Part shown: positions 60,475 to 64,000 of the stretch, in pieces
Position numbering within the stretch: the first letter of the stretch is position 1
Layout: each line of letters starts with the position of its first letter
Notes under the pieces: model-generated
Told to the model about the DNA's origin: nothing
Seen by the model: the letters and a program-made list of their open reading frames with translations, nothing else
Database searches by the model: none
Source of the DNA: Candidatus Nitrosymbiomonas proteolyticus
Lineage (GTDB): Bacteria > Armatimonadota > Fimbriimonadia > Fimbriimonadales > Fimbriimonadaceae
DNA length: 64,000 bases
NCBI GenBank assembly: GCA_017347465.1
Contig: AP021858.1
Coordinates: forward strand, 1,878,472 to 1,942,471
Reading direction: 5' to 3'
Made by a program: the position numbers and the translations under genes

Positions 60475-63400
60475 ATGTCTCGACGTTGGATTGTATTGGC
60501 GATAGGAGCGGTGACAGCGGCCGCTAGCTGGGCTGAGGCCCAGACGCCATTCAACGCCGGTACGGAAGCCACCTCTACCCCTGCCGAAGCCGCCTCGATC
60601 GGTGGCACCCCCACGATCGACATGATCACGCTCGATGGTGCGAGCCTCGGCGTTCCTCTTCGGTTCGCGGGAATCGTCGCAGGTTCGGAGCGTGTCGAAC
60701 TCGACGGTCGCAAGCTCGTCCGCGGAGTTGATTACCGGATCGACCATGCCGCCGGTGTGCTTTACCTTGGATTTGAAGCTCGTGCAGGAAGTCGGCTGAT
60801 CGCGGCGTACCGCCACGACAAGGCCCTCGCAACGACCGCCCAGAAGGGGCTCGCCGGCGCGGGCGCGTTCAGTTTCCAGTTGGTGCCAGGTGGGCTGAAC
60901 ATGGTCGTGGGACTTGGCATGACCGAACGCACGGGCGACGGCAACGTGTTGAGCTCCAACATTTTTGGCTGGAACAACTCCTTCTCGTTCGGCGCGGGCA
61001 AGCTCAGCGGGCTGTTTCTCGTTGGGGATCGTCAACGCGTGCAAGCGCAGTCCCTGTACGAGTACGAGAAGCCTCAGGACAACGTGGACGTCGGGCGGTC
61101 GCAGTTCCTCGTTCAAGAAGCCGCGGCGAACTTGGGCGGCGGCTCGGTTTCGGCCAGCTACCAAGACATCAGCAAGAATTTCACCGGCTTCAGCGCCGTC
61201 GAAGGGGCCGGGTATGACGCTAAGCTCGTGCAGCAGTTCCAGAAGGAGCGCGGCCTCAAGAGGTTTGGGATGGGGCTTTCCCAGGTCGGACTGGGCGACC
61301 TCAAGCTCTCCTCCAGCTTCAAGACCGTCGGCGAAGGTTCGGAATCGATCGATTGGCGCAGCCTGAACGTTGCGGCGGGCGCCTTCAGCGCCGAATACTC
61401 ATCGCAACGCGTCGGTTCCGGCTTCACGCGCTTCAAGGACCTGGCCGAGGAAGATCGCGGCCAACTCGCCAAGGAGCGAGGCATGTCCCGCGAGCGGATG
61501 GCGTTCCTCTACAAGCCGAAGGGCGTCGAATTGTCGTTCTCGGATAGCCGGATCGGCGACGGCAACGAAAAGTCGATCGCGAATCGGGATTTCAGCCTGA
61601 AGTCCGGCGCCTTCGCGCTCAGCACTGGGACGCAATCGGTCGATGAAGGATTCTCGCGCATCGGGAGCCTGCTCGGCCCTGAGCAGCAGCGTCTGGCGCG
61701 GGAGGTGGGTGCATCGAGGTCTTGGACGAGCCTGGAGTGGGGTGCCATTCCCGGATTGAAGGAGCCCCTGAAGTACACGCGAAAGTCTCTCGTCAAGGGA
61801 GAGAGCTCCTTCGAGTCGACCGACGTCCGCCTCGCCGGCTCCAACTGGACGTTCGAATCGACGAAGATGGGTTCGGACGACGGCTTTGTGGGGATGGGCG
61901 CGATGCAAGATGCCGAACGCGCCGAGTACGTGAAATCCGCCGCTGGACTCTACGCTCCGAACCTTCAGTACAAGCCCGACGACGTGCAGAGGTTCCTGCA
62001 AGGCGCAGGGATCGATCGATCTGGGACGCGGTTGAGCCTGACCCCTTCTAAGAGCACGAGCTTCTCGCTTTCTGAGACTCGCGTGGGATCGAGCACGGGT
62101 GGGGCGAAGCTTCAACAGGCGAGCCTCTCAGTCGGGGCGCTGGGGCTGTCGTTCCGAAAGCAAACGATGGACGACGGGTTCAGTGATCTCTCCCGTCTGA
62201 TGCAGTTCGAGCGGATGCAGTGGGGAACCCTCCAGGGCCTCGACCGCACCGACTGGGCAGCAGGTGGCAAGTTCGGTGGGTCTCAGTTCTCGTTCACCAG
62301 TCTGACGGCGTCCGCGCCTTCGGGCGACGCCTCGCATCAGGCGCTCAAGGTTTCGAGCGGGCCCTTTGAACTCGAAGCGCATCAACGCGATGTCGATGCC
62401 TCGTTCTCGGACGTTCGCCAACTCCTCGACCCGGACAAGGACAACCTATTCGCCCTTCGAGGCTATAAGGAGAGGGACGTACGCGCCAGTTGGGCGATCC
62501 TTCCTAACCTTAAGCTGAACGCGTTTCTGCAAGACGGCAAGGCGATCGATTCGGACGAAGAGAAGTACCTGAGAGACTTCCGCCTGTCTTGGACCCCTGA
62601 CGCCAACAGCCAAGTCGGGTTCAACGATTTTTCGCAACGAGACGACGATCCGCTGAGGCTGCTTTTTGGCAATAACACGCAGCTTCTCACGCTTACGCGG
62701 AAGTTCGGGAGCCTGGGCACCTTCCGCTATGCGCGGGAGACCAAGGACTACGATGGCGAACTGACCGACCTGCCCGATTCGAAGCGCGAGTATGTGGCCG
62801 TCGAGACCAAGCTCGACCCCAAGACGACGCTCCTCTCCGAGCAGACCAACACGACCTTTGAGAACGGCGGGAAGGAGAGCGTCAGCACGAATACCGTCAG
62901 CACTGAGATCTCGAAGCGCGTCGGAGTCAGCATCAGCGACGTTCAGGTCGAACGAAACGGCGAGCAGCCCGACGAGACCAAGCGGAATTACGGCATGTGG
63001 CTCGACTTTGGCCGAGGCATCCGCCTGAGCTACGGCTACATTCGTAACCTTGCCGACGAGCAGGCCGGAACCCAGCAACAGCAACTCCAAATCACGCCGG
63101 GAACCGTTGGCGGCATTACAGTCGGCCAAGGCCAATACGTGGAGCAGCGATGGGACGGTTTGCGAACCAAGTCGCAGGGCGGGGTCCAGGTGTCCGCATC
63201 CAAGCCCTTTAGCTTGGGGCAGCTTGCGATCAACACGATGAAATTCGGCTTCGACAGCGCGGCAGATCGAGGAACGTGGCTCAAGGAAGACAAGAGTTTC
63301 CAACTGCAAGGAAACCTCTTCAAGAACACGTTTGGCGTCGAGTATCGCGGCCGGATGCACCCGAGCGGCATCCGCGCGATTGACCGCTTGTTCACGTTCG

Positions 63401-63957
63401 CTACCGATCAGAGCGAAACGCAGAAGGTTCGAGCCACCCTCGCCTACAAGGTCAGGACCCTGCCGGACGATGAGAACATCATGATCCGGAACTTCAACAT
63501 CGTCGCCAAGCCGTTCAAGGACTTCGAGGTGAGCCACCAACTCCTCACCAATCCCGAAGTCGCCAAGGGCGACGCGCTGCTGGGGACGATCACGCAAGCC
63601 TCGCAAGTGAGCGCGTGGAAGCTGGACTACAAGCGCAGCAAGGACTTCACGATCGGAGCCGAGTGGAAGGAGATCATGGACCCCAAGCGGCCCCTCCTCC
63701 GGACCGCCGGCATCAATCTCGGGCTGTTCGGCTCGAGCGGCTCGCCGCTGTACCTCTACTATGGCCTCGAACAAGCCGACCTGAACGCGGACACTCGCCG
63801 AACGACCCACAGGTATCACCTGAGGTTCGATCAGAAGCCTGGACCAAACCAGATGTTCAGCTTCTTCATCGGAAACGTCAGCTATCAGCACAGCATCATC
63901 GATGGCCAGCCGCGCTCCAACTGGACGCTTCGCCTCGATTACCAACTCCGATTCTAA
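60475..63957 (+). CDS. Large outer-membrane beta-barrel protein with repeated helical module
   Basis: 1160 residues. Signal peptide MSRRWIVLAIGAVTAAASW up to about AEA-Q. Residues 50-110 resemble a small beta domain (GVPLRFAGIVAGSERVELDG, VRGVDYRIDHAAGVLYLGFE). Then many amphipathic strands, and six copies of a short helical module (near 230, 311, 386, 463, 561 and 637) of the type GFSRhxxLxxxExxxLAxxxGxxR. The C-terminus ends in aromatic strands and a final Phe (LRLDYQLRF), the signal for BAM-dependent insertion. Probably a porin-like or assembly-scaffold outer-membrane protein. ATG at 60475 has GGAG eight bases upstream; the longer frame from 60364 adds a non-signal basic stretch. Confidence 0.8.
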   Translation: MSRRWIVLAIGAVTAAASWAEAQTPFNAGTEATSTPAEAASIGGTPTIDMITLDGASLGVPLRFAGIVAGSERVELDGRKLVRGVDYRIDHAAGVLYLGFEARAGSRLIAAYRHDKALATTAQKGLAGAGAFSFQLVPGGLNMVVGLGMTERTGDGNVLSSNIFGWNNSFSFGAGKLSGLFLVGDRQRVQAQSLYEYEKPQDNVDVGRSQFLVQEAAANLGGGSVSASYQDISKNFTGFSAVEGAGYDAKLVQQFQKERGLKRFGMGLSQVGLGDLKLSSSFKTVGEGSESIDWRSLNVAAGAFSAEYSSQRVGSGFTRFKDLAEEDRGQLAKERGMSRERMAFLYKPKGVELSFSDSRIGDGNEKSIANRDFSLKSGAFALSTGTQSVDEGFSRIGSLLGPEQQRLAREVGASRSWTSLEWGAIPGLKEPLKYTRKSLVKGESSFESTDVRLAGSNWTFESTKMGSDDGFVGMGAMQDAERAEYVKSAAGLYAPNLQYKPDDVQRFLQGAGIDRSGTRLSLTPSKSTSFSLSETRVGSSTGGAKLQQASLSVGALGLSFRKQTMDDGFSDLSRLMQFERMQWGTLQGLDRTDWAAGGKFGGSQFSFTSLTASAPSGDASHQALKVSSGPFELEAHQRDVDASFSDVRQLLDPDKDNLFALRGYKERDVRASWAILPNLKLNAFLQDGKAIDSDEEKYLRDFRLSWTPDANSQVGFNDFSQRDDDPLRLLFGNNTQLLTLTRKFGSLGTFRYARETKDYDGELTDLPDSKREYVAVETKLDPKTTLLSEQTNTTFENGGKESVSTNTVSTEISKRVGVSISDVQVERNGEQPDETKRNYGMWLDFGRGIRLSYGYIRNLADEQAGTQQQQLQITPGTVGGITVGQGQYVEQRWDGLRTKSQGGVQVSASKPFSLGQLAINTMKFGFDSAADRGTWLKEDKSFQLQGNLFKNTFGVEYRGRMHPSGIRAIDRLFTFATDQSETQKVRATLAYKVRTLPDDENIMIRNFNIVAKPFKDFEVSHQLLTNPEVAKGDALLGTITQASQVSAWKLDYKRSKDFTIGAEWKEIMDPKRPLLRTAGINLGLFGSSGSPLYLYYGLEQADLNADTRRTTHRYHLRFDQKPGPNQMFSFFIGNVSYQHSIIDGQPRSNWTLRLDYQLRF

Positions 63958-64000
63958 CGGCGCCAAGGCCATAATCCCTGAATCGGTTCGGCAACGATTT

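Noticed and set aside
62446-63972. Long open frame of about 508 codons on the minus strand
   Set aside because: Antisense to the beta-barrel gene; its composition mirrors the codon bias of the sense gene, with no start signal or recognisable domain.

Overview
The window is about 60% GC, densely coding, and looks like the chromosome of a free-living diderm bacterium. I favour the Armatimonadota (Fimbriimonadia-like). This is inferred from three proteins ending in a VPEP / hydrophobic / RRRRK sorting tail, two pseudopilins of the large-pilin type with an FTLIE(I/V)LVVI cleavage region, a fused SecDF, a DapL-type lysine pathway enzyme, a lysine-type (K+-independent) H+-pyrophosphatase, and a large beta-barrel protein ending in Phe. 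No rRNA or marker-gene comparison was possible, so the phylum is a guess at moderate confidence. No phage, transposase, integrase, plasmid or CRISPR feature was seen.

Layout. 1-5.3 kb: a GAF-GAF histidine kinase translationally coupled to a secreted protein cut by the window edge, a DUF2961/GH172-type enzyme, a GT2 glycosyltransferase and a SIS-domain sugar isomerase/deaminase. 5.3-9 kb: a thioredoxin-fold protein, an ECF sigma factor with a coupled membrane anti-sigma-like protein carrying an STN-like domain, a pseudopilin, and a membrane zinc-ribbon protein with an L7/L12-like C-terminus. 9-16.3 kb: H+-PPase with a very large inserted domain, a BON-like protein, dapL-folC, tRNA-Pro and a PEP-CTERM protein. 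16.5-28 kb: acyl-CoA dehydrogenase, RRM protein, fatty acid hydroxylase, a second PEP-CTERM protein, secDF, and a GH42-like protein / era / ZipA-C-like operon. 28.4-32.2 kb: a flagellar hook cluster (fliK, flgD, TIGR02530-type protein, flgE). 32.2-43 kb: a DUF4097/DUF2089 pair, M32 carboxypeptidase, NDH-2, nadE, a penicillin-acylase family protein, tRNA-Glu, a 31-residue small protein, rpsT and a gene broken by a frameshift. 43-50.2 kb: a second pseudopilin, amidohydrolase, alkyltransferase-like protein, leuS, rsmG, pepC. 50.2-50.8 kb: an array of a 254-256 bp repeat made of nested palindromes. 50.8-58 kb: DUF4349 lipoprotein, serine hydrolase, rsmE-rph-rdgB, methyltransferase, dus-proline dehydrogenase. 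58-64 kb: PEP-CTERM serine protease, Gfo/Idh/MocA oxidoreductase and a giant outer-membrane beta-barrel protein with a recurring helical module.

Most genes are housekeeping or envelope functions, and operons are short. The clearest genome-wide signal is regulatory. At least nine genes have a TAnnnT (-10 like) hexamer ending 6-8 nt before the start codon and no Shine-Dalgarno sequence, which predicts leaderless transcripts. Secreted and small membrane proteins instead tend to have strong AGGAG sites. The most unusual protein architectures are the H+-PPase insertion, the TM/zinc-ribbon/L12-like protein, the STN-bearing anti-sigma-like protein, the GH42-like enzyme with RNase E-like basic tails, and the repeat-bearing beta-barrel.
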